Source: Scilla litardierei | Lineage: Eukaryota > Streptophyta > Magnoliopsida > Asparagales > Asparagaceae | Length of the DNA stretch: 64,000 bases | Direction of reading: 5' to 3' | Assembly (NCBI GenBank): GCA_030789695.1 | Contig: CM061130.1 | Location: 16,874,061-16,938,060 of the forward strand | Shown: in pieces, positions 45,805 to 56,921 of the stretch | Position numbering within the stretch: the stretch's first letter is position 1 | Layout of the letters: every line of letters begins with the position of its first letter | Position numbers and translations under genes: made by a program | The notes under the pieces: generated by a model | The model's database searches: none | Told to the model about the DNA's origin: nothing | The model's input: only the letters and a program-made list of their open reading frames with translations

Positions 45805-47626
45805 TGATCACTCCGTATTTTACACCTTTTTTCTGCATGTTTGCATGCCATAGATCGCTCAAATCGTGTTTTTCACGTTTATTCGACAATATTACGATGC
45901 TTTTCACGATTTGTTGGTTTTGTCGTATTTCAGGAGATTTGTAGAGATTTGGAGTGATTCTGAGATGCACCCACTCCGGAGTGTCAACGACGACTCTCTT
46001 GAGGGGTATTTTGCGATTGGAGAGGAGTGTAAGAGGAAAGAACGTCGTAGGAGCGACGAGGAGGCAAAAACATGAAGAATGGGCATTTTCAGTATGCCAC
46101 TCGGCCGAGTGAAGGAGTCACTCGGCCGAGCATAGACATCCCGCTCGGCCGGCCAGATCGGACACGCAACAGAGCCAATATCAGCGTGCACTCGGCCGAG
46201 CATCGCCATACCACTCGGCCGAGCACCGAGTCACCCCTCGCCTGAGTGGAGCCAAGACGACGGCATCAAAAACGTCCAACTCTCTGGAATCCTTCAGTCG
46301 GCTCCGATGACCGACTCGGCCGAGTGACGAAAGACTGTCCGCCCGAGTGAAGAACGCCCATCGGCCGAGTGAAGAGAAGTCACTCGGTCGAGTGACCTCC
46401 GAGGAGACGACCCCCAAGACCCCCAACTCTCTGGAATCCGTCAGGGTCTCTCACTCGGCCAAGTGACATTTGTCACTCGGTCGAGTGAGCCATGCTGCCT
46501 GTAGCGTAAACTGCGATTTTGAGGCTGCTCATGTGCATTTTCGTCAGGATTTTTTGGGCGATTTTGGGGGGTATTTAACCCCAGTTTTTAACCTAGTTTG
46601 GAGAGCTTTTTCAGAACTTTTTGCAGCTTTTTTTGATTAACTTTTTAGGGATTAGATTTAGCTTTTGGGGAGGAGAGAAAAGTGAGATTTTGTTGGATGC
46701 TATCTTGTTCTTCATTGGTTTGTCTCCATCTCCCTCAAAAACTCCATTTTTATTAATATTTTGAATATAGCAATGAATTCTATTGATTTTAATTGTGAAT
46801 TTCTATTGCATTTTATTATGAATTGTGAGTAGTTCATCGTCTTAGGGCATAGGGATGAACCCTACGAGCCCAATTTCGAATTTGTGATGAATTGGTGAAA
46901 CTATTGCTGGGATTGATTAGGGTTAGTTTGGGATTGCTATAATACGAATAGCTAGGGATTCATACCGATTGGGATTTGCAAGAGATTGGATCCCAATTCG
47001 ATAGGAAGCCCTAGATATTCGAATTGGGTTGCAATTGAATTTCTCCGGAATCGGTTTGCAAGAGATTGGACCGTAACTAGGGTTTTCGATTGCAATTCTA
47101 TACCAATACCCGTTTGCAAGAGATTGGACGGGTAGGAACTATCCCAACCTAGGTCGTAGCTCGAGTTTGCACGAGAGTGGGCTCGAGATACGATTGAACG
47201 ATGATGTTGTTCTTCACGCTAGTTTGCCTAGGTTAGGGTTTGCAAGAGATTGGACCCTACCCTAGGTTTGCTATAGACCGGCAATAGAGCGGGAGCGTGA
47301 GCTTGGTTCTACATTTAGTTGCAACTAGTTCACCCAAATTTCAAGTCTAGCAATTATGAAACATACGAATCACAATGATGAGATACGGCAAGTAGCGGGG
47401 ATTCCCTATCCCTAGGCGTCTTTATTAATTTGTTATTTCTTTTATACATTTGAACGACTGTGACCGCATATTTCCGAACATTTCTCGACTTTTCCTATAG
47501 CCAGGTGATTGAAGAAGACACTGTTATTAAGCCTCCCTGTGTTCGATACCCGCTCGCCACTACACCGTGTGCTTGCGGTAAGACTACAGTGTCGCCGCTC
47601 CGGGACGTGTATCCGGGGTGCGATCA
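45805..47626 (+). repeat. 5' LTR of element B
   Basis: TGATCACTCC to GGGGTGCGATCA. Order: AT-rich start, palindrome array 46098-46487, TATA-like GTATTTAACC (46571-46580), then a leader with repeated TTTGCAAGAGATTGGA words (46970-47260). Confidence 0.95.
46098..46580 (+). promoter_or_regulatory. CACTCGGCCGAGTG palindrome array and TATA-like box, B 5' LTR
   Basis: About eleven CTCGGCCGAG-like words, several extended to the 14-mer palindrome, in about 390 bp. Pairs are 21 or 22 bp apart (for example the pair at about 46452-46484). GTATTTAACC follows about 85 bp later. The 3' LTR array is 57215-57604. Confidence 0.85.
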
Positions 47627-47632
47627 AGTTTT

Positions 47633-47650
47633 TGGCGACGTTGCCGGGGA
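47633..47650 (+). other. Primer binding site of B, Asp-tRNA type
   Basis: TGGCGACGTTGCCGGGGA, one mismatch from the Asp-tRNA complement, six bases after the LTR. Confidence 0.88.
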
Positions 47651-47811
47651 AGGCATTTTGACGGAGTTCGATTTGGATCACCCGGTTATTTTTCTTCAAT
47701 TTCTTTATTTATTTCTTCATTCTTTTCTAACTCTGTTTACCGCCCTATTTTGCAAGCTCTCCCGAAATTTTCCACAAGATCTTAACAGGGAAAGTGGGGG
47801 ATGCAGTTCCA

Positions 47812-48717
47812 ATGACTGAGTCTGACCAGGGAGATGATGAATCTTTTACGGAGCTCCTTAATGAACTTATTGATGAGGTTCACGCTACCGGAGCTTTTGC
47901 TATTAATATCGAGGACCCCGTCGAACAGTTGTTTGCTAGCTTTGTGATGGATCAAATCTCACTGGATGGGACTATTGGGGGCGATATCAGAGTTGATGTG
48001 AGGGACGACAAGCTCTATTTCGAAAGCGGTAGAACATACGTAGAAGAGTACTACACCCCCGAGGAATCCTTCGAGCAAACCGATATTCAGGGAGATGCAC
48101 TCTATGACCCCCACTCTTGCATTTACGAATCCGCTGACGTGTTTCTTGATCTCAGGAATGAACCGGAGCAAAGTGGTGGTCCTACCGATGCAAGTGCAGA
48201 ATCGGAGAGCGTCTATTCTGATGCACCGTCCTCACTAAGAAGCGAACCTGAGCCTCCACTCGAGAGTGAGCTAAACTCGGATGTTGAAGGAGAAGCCAAA
48301 CTCACACAAGATGAAGAAGAAGAGGGTACGCCACCCTTTGAGGTAGAACTTAAACAATTACCGTCGAATCTAAGGTATGCTTTCTTGGGTAGTAAATTGA
48401 CCTTCCCGGTGATGGTTAATGCCCACCTTGGCCAAGATCAACTTGAAAAACTATTAGAAGTCCTTAGGGATCACAAGGATGTCCTTGGCTACACTATCTC
48501 TGATCTTATGGGAATAAGCCCTAGGCTATGCACGCATAGGATCCACTTGGAAAACACAGAAGCCACTTCTATTGAGCCTCAAAGGCGTCTGAACCCGAAT
48601 ATGAAAGAGGTGGTGAAAAAGGAAATCCTTAAATTGCTCGAGGCCGACATTATTTATCCAATCTCGGACAGTAGATGGGTTAGCCCCATTCACGTTGTCC
48701 CAAAAAGGGGGGGATGA
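47812..48717 (+). pseudogene. B pol N-terminal segment up to start of RT
   Basis: From the first ATG in frame (47812) a long acidic region leads to FEVELKQLPSNLRYAFLG and EPQRRLNPNMKEVVKKEI, the usual entry into Athila RT, with [20 protein letters not shown]. The frame stops at TGA 48715-48717 just after a run of five A and seven G, where one base has been lost. RT continues from 48714 in another frame. No Gag or protease motif precedes it. Confidence 0.85.
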
Positions 48718-49958
48718 CCGTTATAAGAAACGAAAAGGGAGAGCCCATTTCTACACGCACTGTCACGGGATGGCGGATGTGTATTGATTACCGAAAACTA
48801 AATAAAGCCACCCGAAAAGACCATTACCCGCTACCCTTCATAGATCAAATGCTTGAACGGCTTGCTAAACATAAATACTTTTGCTACTTGGATGGGTATT
48901 CGGGGGTTTTCCAAATCCCTTTGCATGAAGACGACCAAGAAAAAACTACTTTTACTTGTCCTTATGGCACTTACGCCTACCGTAGAATGCCCTTTGGTCT
49001 TTGTAATGCGACCGCCACCTTTCAGAGGTGCATGACCTCCATTTTTTCCGACTATATAGAAAATATAATGGAAGTTTTCATGGATGATTTCTCGGTTTAT
49101 GGAAGCGAGTTTGATTCTTGTTTGGCTAATCTTGCCAAAGTTCTTAAAAGATGTCAACAAAATAATCTTACTCTTAATTGGGAGAAATGTCATTTCATGG
49201 TCACCGAAGGGATAGTGCTTGGGCACCTTGTCTCCTCGAGAGGAATTGAGGTAGATAAGGCAAAGGTTGAGGTAATCGAGAAACTCCCTCCTCCTATTAA
49301 TGTCAAGGGCATTAGAGGCTTTCTTGGTCATGCGGGGTTTTACCGTCGCTTTATCAAGGATTTCGCCTTGATTGCCCGACCTTTTACTTCCTTGCTCGCT
49401 AAAGATGCTCCGTTTGTTTTTTCAGGTGAATGCTTGCAAGCCTTCAATACATTGAAGGAAGCACTAATTTCTACGCCCATCATACAACCACCGGATTGGA
49501 GCCTTCCCTTTGAACTCATGTGCGATGCAAGTGACCAAGCCATTGGAGCGATGTTAGGACAAAGGAAAGACAGAAAGCTTCATGCAATATTCTATGCAAG
49601 CAAGACATTGGATGACGCACAGAAAAATTACACGACTACGGAGAAAGAGCTTTTAGCGGTTGTGTATTCCATTGAAAAGTTTCGCTCCTACCTCCTTGGA
49701 TCCAAGGTAATTGTCCACACCGACCATGTGGCATTGAAGTATCTTCTAAACAAGAAAGAGGCCAAACCTAGGTTGATTAGGTGGATACTTCTATTGCAAG
49801 AGTTTGTTTTGGAAATCAGAGATAAGAAGGGTACGGACAACGTTGTGGCGGATCATTTGTCTAGGCTTATTCGTGACAAGGAGGACGAAAGTTTGCCCAT
49901 CGATGACTCCTTTGTTGATGAGAGGCTATACGCCATAAGGCCCGGGGAAGTTCCTTAG
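48714..49958 (+). pseudogene. pol: B reverse transcriptase and RNase H
   Basis: 414 residues open. RT motifs: [20 protein letters not shown] (22-41), [15 protein letters not shown] (56-70), [14 protein letters not shown] and the FMDD active site (122-125). RNase [14 protein letters not shown] with Asp 271, [12 protein letters not shown] with Glu 311, HTDH 335-338 and [10 protein letters not shown] near 375-384, so all four acidic positions remain. The frame ends at TAG 49956-49958, where relatives have Trp before YADYVNYL; a G to A change would explain it. Confidence 0.9.
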
Positions 49959-51656
49959 TATGCGGACTATGTCAATTACTTGGCTTGTGGGATTAAACCA
50001 TGCGGGATGCCCACACAGCAAAAGAGGAGATTTATGCATGAGGTCCATAGCTATTTCTGGGAAGACCCGTACCTCTTTAAGATATGCAAGGATGTGGTTA
50101 TCCGGAGATGTATCTCTAAGGAGGAGGCCACCTCCATCATCTTGCATTGCCATGGTATGCCATGCGGGGGACATCACGCCGCTTCTAAGACTACCGCTAA
50201 GATATTGCAGAGTGGATTCTTTTGGCCAACCATGTTCAGAGACACGCACGACTTCGTCAAGGCGTGCGATAGATGCCAACAGACCGGGAATATTTCGAAA
50301 CGAAATGAGATGCCAATGAAGCCCATTCTAGAGATTGAGCTCTTTGATTGTTGGGGAGTGGACTTCATGGGACCATTTTCATCAAGTAAGGGTAACAAGT
50401 ATATCTTATTGGCCGTGGACTACGTCTCTAAATGGGTAGACGCCATCGCCACCCCTACCAATGACGCAAGGGTTGTCTCAAAGTTTTTCAAGCATAATAT
50501 TTTCCCGCGCTTTGGGGTGCCCCGTACTTTGATAAGCGACGGGGGAAGCCACTTTATTGAAAACAAATTTGAAGCTATGTTGAAAAAGTACGGGGTAAAC
50601 CATAGAATCGGCATGGCCTACCACCATCAGACGAGCGGACAAGTGGAAGACTCAAATGGAGAAATCAAGAAAATTCTTGAAAAGACTGTAGATCGATCTA
50701 GAAAAGATTGGTCCATGAAGTTAAACGATGCTCTATGGGCATATCGCACGGCTTTTCGCACCCCTATTGGCACCACACCGTTCCGACTAGTTTATGGGAA
50801 AGCTTGTCACCTACCGGTAGAGTTGGAGCACCACGCGTATTGGGCCATCAAGACCCTCAATTATGACTATAAGAGTGCGGTGGTGAGGCGACTCTTGGAC
50901 ATCAATGAGCTTGACGAAATTAGAAGAGATGCCTACGAGAGCTAAAGAATTTACAAAGAGAGGACCAAGATTCTCCACGACGCCCGCATAACTGTAACGG
51001 ACTTCAAGGTCGGAGACAAGGTCTTGCTATATAATTCCCGACTCCGACTATTCCCTGGGAAGTTGAGGTCACGGTGGTCCGGACCTTTCACCATCAAGCG
51101 CATACAACCGGAAGGAGCATTTGACTTGGAAGGGAAAGACGGAGCCACTTTCAAGGTGAATGGGCAACGTCTAAAGCATTACTCCGAAGGAGTCTCTATG
51201 GGCGAGGTAAATAGAATATATCTACTCAAGGGATGGACGGACGACCTTTCATACCTCCTTGATGAGGTCATCGAAGAGGCGATCCCCCACTCCATCGATG
51301 CACCCCACGAAGATAGCTTCGAAGAAGGCCTAGATTTGGCCGAGGAAGAGAAGATGGAGCACTCCCCCGATATCTCCATGGCAATTGATGATGGCGACGC
51401 TGATGTTGTAAGAATACGGGAGCTCTGCAAGCTCTCGAAGTTGAGGACTCCGAAGAAAGCTCCACCGATACGACGATCAGTGTCACCGGCAAAGTCGAAC
51501 ACCGGAGCAAGCTCTAGCTTGGGGGAGCCACCCCCCAACATTGCCCATGACGAAGGGGCACTGAGGAAGACCTCATACCACCATGATCCAAATCCGAGTG
51601 GTCTTCCAAGCAAGTTCGACGGGTGCATCTCGTATGCACCCAACATCAAACGTTAA
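49959..51656 (+). pseudogene. B integrase with C-terminal extension
   Basis: Same frame as RT. The zinc-binding region ends [12 protein letters not shown]. Core: [31 protein letters not shown] and [15 protein letters not shown] supply the D, D and E residues. TAA at 50943-50945 interrupts at [12 protein letters not shown]. The C-terminal block continues [19 protein letters not shown] and [20 protein letters not shown], then an acidic extension to 51656. There is no chromodomain, as expected for Athila. Confidence 0.88.
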
Positions 51657-51672
51657 TTGAAAATCAAAAGGG

Positions 51673-51716
51673 GTCGAGCTCAAGACCTTAAACGAGCGCT
51701 TGTCGGGAGGCAACCC
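51673..51716 (+). other. Conserved post-integrase motif of Athila elements
   Basis: GTCGAGCT, ACCTTAAA, GAGCGCTTGTC and GGGAGGCAACCC follow the integrase stop closely. The series contains small inverted repeats. It also occurs on the minus strand in D at 35752-35797. Confidence 0.6.
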
Positions 51717-51985
51717 GATGGTTATCACATTTTTTCTATTTTAGTTTTTATTTTAGTTTTAGACTTTATTAGTATTTTTGAGTCGTTCGCCCGAAAAATT
51801 GTGACAACGGGACCTATTTTCTTTGACAGGAGAGGAGAATGGGATATCTATCATATGGAGGATGACCAAGGCAAAGAGGAGCGCTCCATAGACGCGCTCG
51901 AGGCTTAGGAGAAGGAAGAAACCACCTGAAAGAAGAAAAACAGAGATTAGAGCCAAAACGGAGCATCACAGCAGAAAACAGAGCC

Positions 51986-52333
51986 TCACTCGGCCGAGTA
52001 CCATAGCCACTCGGCCGAGCAACCAACGACGTCCGCCCGAGTGGCGCACCAACGAGGGAAGTCTGCTGCACCCAACTCTCTGTTATTTTTTGTGATTTCG
52101 GTATGAACTGCCACTCGGCCAAGTATATATTTTCACTCGGTCGAGTCTTAGGGCGAAAATTACCGAGTAGCTTGTGCCACTCGGCCGAATGGACTTTTTC
52201 CACTCGGCCAAGGGTGGCAAAGCCACTCGGCCGAGTCGTAAGCGGAAGGAGAAAATTTAAAAAACTTTTTCGTTATGATCACTCGGCCGAGTGACTTAGT
52301 CACTCGGCCGAGTTGTAACTTCCATTATATATT
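51986..52333 (+). promoter_or_regulatory. Internal palindrome array plus TATA box of B
   Basis: About nine CTCGGCCGAG-like words (51986-52313) are followed about 11 bp later by ATTATATATT (52324-52333) and a GC-rich leader. The design copies the LTR promoter and precedes the envelope-position ORF by about 550 bp. Confidence 0.6.
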
Positions 52334-52541
52334 TCGAACGGGCTCGGCGCGATTTTCCAAGCGCCTTATTCCCAATTCTTGCCCGAGCCCGTGCGACCGC
52401 TGCTCTTCCTACCTGCTACGATCACCATTCGCTCGCCTGAACGCTGCCCTCGACCACCCGACCACCGGCGGCCAAGCGTCGACCATCGACCGTCGACCAC
52501 CCCCACCGCCGGCGACCGTCCTCGCCGCCGGCCGACCTCCG

Positions 52542-52702
52542 GTAACTCCATTTCGCCCATTTTCTCCAATTTCTCCTATTTTTTGACGATCCGTGCACCT
52601 ATCGAGCCCCTACCCCAAATTAATTTCATTATCTATCTATTATACCCCTAATCCCCCATGTATTTTGAATTTTACACGCTGATATCGTTGTTTGATGTGC
52701 AG
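52542..52702 (+). other. Candidate leader intron of B
   Basis: CTCCG/GTAACT donor and GATGTGCAG acceptor, 161 bases, between the GC-rich leader and the ORF. Copy 0 has a matching pair 162 bases apart. Confidence 0.4.
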
Positions 52703-52883
52703 GCTATCTTGGGGAGCTTAGGGGAGCTTAGGGGAGCTTCCAGGCGCGATTTTTGGCCTTGTGGAGTCGGCGTCTTCGCACGCATCTGCTGTTTTGCTCT
52801 CGCGGCATGTTCAGGTACCTTCGTTCCATTTATTTTAGCACGCCGCATTTTTTCCATTCGTTGGGTGATCACTCGGGGCACAC

Positions 52884-54957
52884 ATGTCGCCCCGAACACG
52901 GCCACGCACTAGGAGAGCTTCCGCCAAGCGGAAGCGGCCGGATGAGCCCGGCCCCTCCCATGAGATGGAGGACTCTCCTCTGCCTACACCACCTCACCCC
53001 ACACAGCCACAGTCAGCCGAGCCCATCCACCCACAACCACCATCGGCTCCTATCATCGGGCCGCTGGGGATTACGTTCAGAGACGACGCACAGCGCGTCC
53101 GATTTGAGCGTATCGCCCAGCGCCCGATAGTACCCTCCAGGTTCGCTCACTTAGTAGGCCTAGACTGCCTGGGGGTACTAGAGGGGTTACTCACATTGCA
53201 CGACAACGTGGGTTGGCGAGACTTTCTTTCTGTGTCGACGGACACCTACGTCCGTCCGACACTCGAGGTACTCAGCTCGATCGCCCGGACCGCTGAGGGA
53301 TGCTCCTTTAGACTTATGGATCGAGAGTGTCAGATCACTCTCGATATGCTTAGAGCATTCTTTTGAGTGGCCCGCAGTCCCCGTGCCTGATCGAGCCTAT
53401 GCCCCCACACACATCCCTGCCCCATCTTTCGATTCACACGCCTTTTGGGCCAGGATCACGGGTTTACCTCAGGCCTTTGACCCTAGTAGGGCCAAGGCCT
53501 CGGCCATAGTCCACCCCTGCCTCCACATAGCACAGCGCCTTATGGCGACCACCTTTCTAGCGAGGTACGAGCCTGTGACGATGTCTACGCCTGAGCTCTA
53601 TATGCTCTACGCGATGACTCGCCCCAGAGTTCTTGATAGGGATGGTGTTACGATGGTCCCCGCCATTGAGATTGACGTCGCTAGCTGGTTTTTGGACCGC
53701 ATCATCGTATCGGTGGGAGCTCGCTCCCCGATATGTTGCGGCGGCCTGATCACCCTGCTAGCCCTGATGACCGATGAGGACCTTCCGGCCGACCTGCGTC
53801 GACATTCAGGCCCCACTTCACTTTCGATAGACGTCATGGCCCGGATGAAGATGCTTCATCCGCACGGCCAGCGGCACTGGGTATGGTTGCACGGTCCATT
53901 CGGTGCTGACTACATGATCCTTCCGAGCCCCGCTCGGACACACATAGGACCAGCACACGAGGACTGGCTTCCGGTGATGGATCTCCTGATCCCCGCCGCC
54001 TACGTGTTAGAGGCCGAGGGAGCTGAGCCTGCACCACCTGCACACCCTGCACCGCCAGTTGACCCTGTGTTCCCTCAGCCTGAGCCTGCACTTTCTGCCG
54101 CTCCTGACACTTCTGTCCCCACTTCTGCCAGTGTCAGGAGTACACTTGCTAAGCCGTCCACCATGCCTACCACCACCACCACTGCTGTGCCCCTGTCGGT
54201 TGAGCCACTCACCTCTCTGCTACCCGAGCGTCCACCCACCATACTTGAGAGCGGCGGGCCTTCCTTCACTGCCGTCGTGGAGACCATGGCCAGTATGATC
54301 TCCGCTGGGTTGTCACCTTTTGGTCCATTCACTTCCTCCCCAGCGGTTGACCTTTCTGTCTCCACGGCAGCCGTCCTATCAGAGAGTGTCGTGACATCTG
54401 TTCCCATGTCTGTGTCACTGACCTCTCTCACTGCCTCGTCACCGATTCTGTCTTCCACTTCCACTGCTGCTGCTTCCACCTCCACTGCTGCTGCTTCCAC
54501 CTCACACCAGCCTGCGTCCCAGCCTCGCACTGAGGCTGGGCATCCACTAGTGAGCACATCACCCTTACGACCCATGCCTGCTGTCCCGATCACCTACACT
54601 GTCCGTATTAGACAGCCCCGACCTGCTCAGCCTAGACCTGTCCGTCCCTCCGCTCCACCTCCCCCTGACGCCTTAGTTCAGAGTGTTCGCGCTCTTGAGG
54701 GGGCGATGAGTGGACTCAGGGGCGATTTTAGGGCCCTGTCTTCCACAGTCACCGCCATGCAGCACCGCCTCAAGCTACTTCCCAGCATTCACTTTTGCCT
54801 GACCCAGATTCTCAAGCGACTGCCACGACCACCACCCACCCAGCTGACTGTTCCACGCCCACCACCCCTACCACCACCCACCCAGCAGACTGTTACCCAG
54901 CCACCACCACCCCCACCTCCACCTCAGGACGGAGATGGCGCATCACCACCAGCTTAG
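52884..54957 (+). pseudogene. Envelope-position ORF of B, frameshifted
   Basis: Starts MSPRTRPRTRRASAKRKRPD with a basic cluster, then a Pro-rich stretch and the block with ITFRDDAQRVRFERIAQRP. The frame breaks at 53364-53366 by one extra T in a T run. The second part (from about 53370) carries WARITGLPQAFDPSRAKASA, FLDRIIVSVGARSPICCGGL and a Ser/Thr/Pro-rich tail ending in Pro runs. It resembles the Athila ORF1-type domain. The break is at a different place from copy 0, so the two were disabled independently. No clear membrane segment lies within the frame. Confidence 0.72.
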
Positions 54958-56921
54958 GCACACCCTTGATGCCACCGACTTTTTTGTCGTTATGCTGCCC
55001 ATTCTCTGCTTGGTCCTGATGATTTTTGCCCACCCCTCCTCCCCTCACTATTTTTGTCCACATTTTGATCATATCATTCTATATCCTTTTTCGGGAGTGA
55101 GGGAGAGTATTTTTGGTGACACACACATATCTGCATCACTCTTATCCTTGCATGCATCACATTCGCATCCTATTTTTCATTTTGTTATTTTATTTTTTTC
55201 TTTTAATCATGCATGCCTACCCACCCCCTCCCATTACACGTCTCTCGGTGTGCCACACTTCGCACATTGAGGACACTGTGCACTTTTGCTTGGGGGAGTG
55301 AGTTCTCACGCTTTTTTTTGCTTTTACCACCTTTTATTTTTAGTTTTTTCACGTTTTTTCCACTCTTGCACCCATTTTTCATCACTTTTCATTTTTTTAC
55401 CATGCATCACGTTTTTCTTATTTTTCTTGTGTGATGCATTATAAATAGTTTTATTTTCGTTTATCTTTGTTTTCTTTCATCTTTTGCTAGAGATGACTTT
55501 TTTGTGACGATGATTACGTGGTGTTAGCTTCTCTCTATATGCATGCTATATTTGTCATGTCATAGCTTTTTATTTCTGATATCATATGCTATGTTCTGCC
55601 TTGCATTTAGAAATAGTAACCCACTCTCTTTTGCTGTATGAAAATGGATGAAATCCTATTATTAGCTGATGTCTGATGATTCATATGTATGCTATCGTAG
55701 AAAACACACCAAGATTCACACATTGATGCTTATATCTGGAGTACTGATTTTCTTTCTCACATCACTTCTATATGCATGATTTGTACGCTTCACTTCGGGT
55801 TGATTGAAATGTTTGCTAGCTTTGATAAATCTGGATTAGTTTACTTTTTGAGATTAAACTGAGTAGATTATATTACCCTGCTGAAGTTGTCATGCACGTC
55901 CTATAGAGTGAACTGAGAGATACATTTATTTTTTTCTCCACATATCTTGAACATTATTTCTCTATTTTAAATTCATTGGTGAATCTCCCCTTTAGCGATT
56001 CTATTATTGGCATTCCCCCGTTATTAAAATCACATGCTCCAAATTCCACAAATCCCAAAGAAAAAATACTTGTATATCCTTCTCTTTGATTTGGGATCAT
56101 TTGTGTAAATATTCCATCTATTAAAAAAAGAGAAAAAAAAGAAAAGAAAAAGAAAAAAAGATTTGAGAATAAGTGAAGAAATGAGAAAAGAAGTTCGAAA
56201 ACGATCCCATCTCATATACTTTGTCTCTTTCTTCCCTCTTTTGTTTTTATTTTTGACTTTTGGAGCTTCATAAGAAACGAGGATGTAAATATTGTTTTGT
56301 ATATGCCACCATGCTTATAGATAAGTTTGGGGGAGAGAATCCAATGATGTGTGAGAGAGTGACTACCTGACGGTGCATGACAACCTAGGCTAAGTAATAT
56401 TTTATACTCGGTGAGATTGCTAAAGTTTTACGAAATCCAGAAATCTACGCTTAGCATTCATTTCATGAAAACCACACTCTTTCTATTCTTTCTACTCTAT
56501 CGTGTGATATCTCTTATACTCCTTATAGAAAGCATTCAATTGAAAAGTGTGTGATCTACGATATTGTATACCGCTTTAGATGCTTCAGGCGATGTTAATC
56601 TTAGAATTATTCCATTTTTCATGCTATATTGATATTCTTGGGTTTTCTATTTCAAATGCACCATTATACTATGATATCAAAATAAAAGTCTTTGACATGT
56701 GTTTTATATTCGATGCATGCTATATGAGTAAGCAAAACCCACGTCCTGAGAAAAAATGATCTAGCAACTTCCCTCTTCGTTTTCTATTTTGTTTTTCGTT
56801 TTCCATTTTGTTTTTCGTTTTCCATTTTTCGCCTTTCCGTCGTTTTCTTTATCTTTATCCACCGGGCTCGCTTTTTACTCATCTTCCTCGAGGACGAGTA
56901 AGAGGTAAGATTGAGGGATTT
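54958..56921 (+). other. B 3' noncoding region
   Basis: T-rich, no gene. GCTTGGGGGAG near 55289, AGTTTGGGGGAG near 56327 and a degraded AGATTGAGGGATTT next to the LTR correspond to the three tracts of copy 0. ATTGAGGACACTGTG precedes the first. Confidence 0.65.

Noticed and set aside
16644..47650. tRNA-like strings (TGGCNNCGTTGCCGG) that might be tRNA genes
   Set aside because: Only the 18-base primer site is present; no cloverleaf or internal A and B boxes around it.
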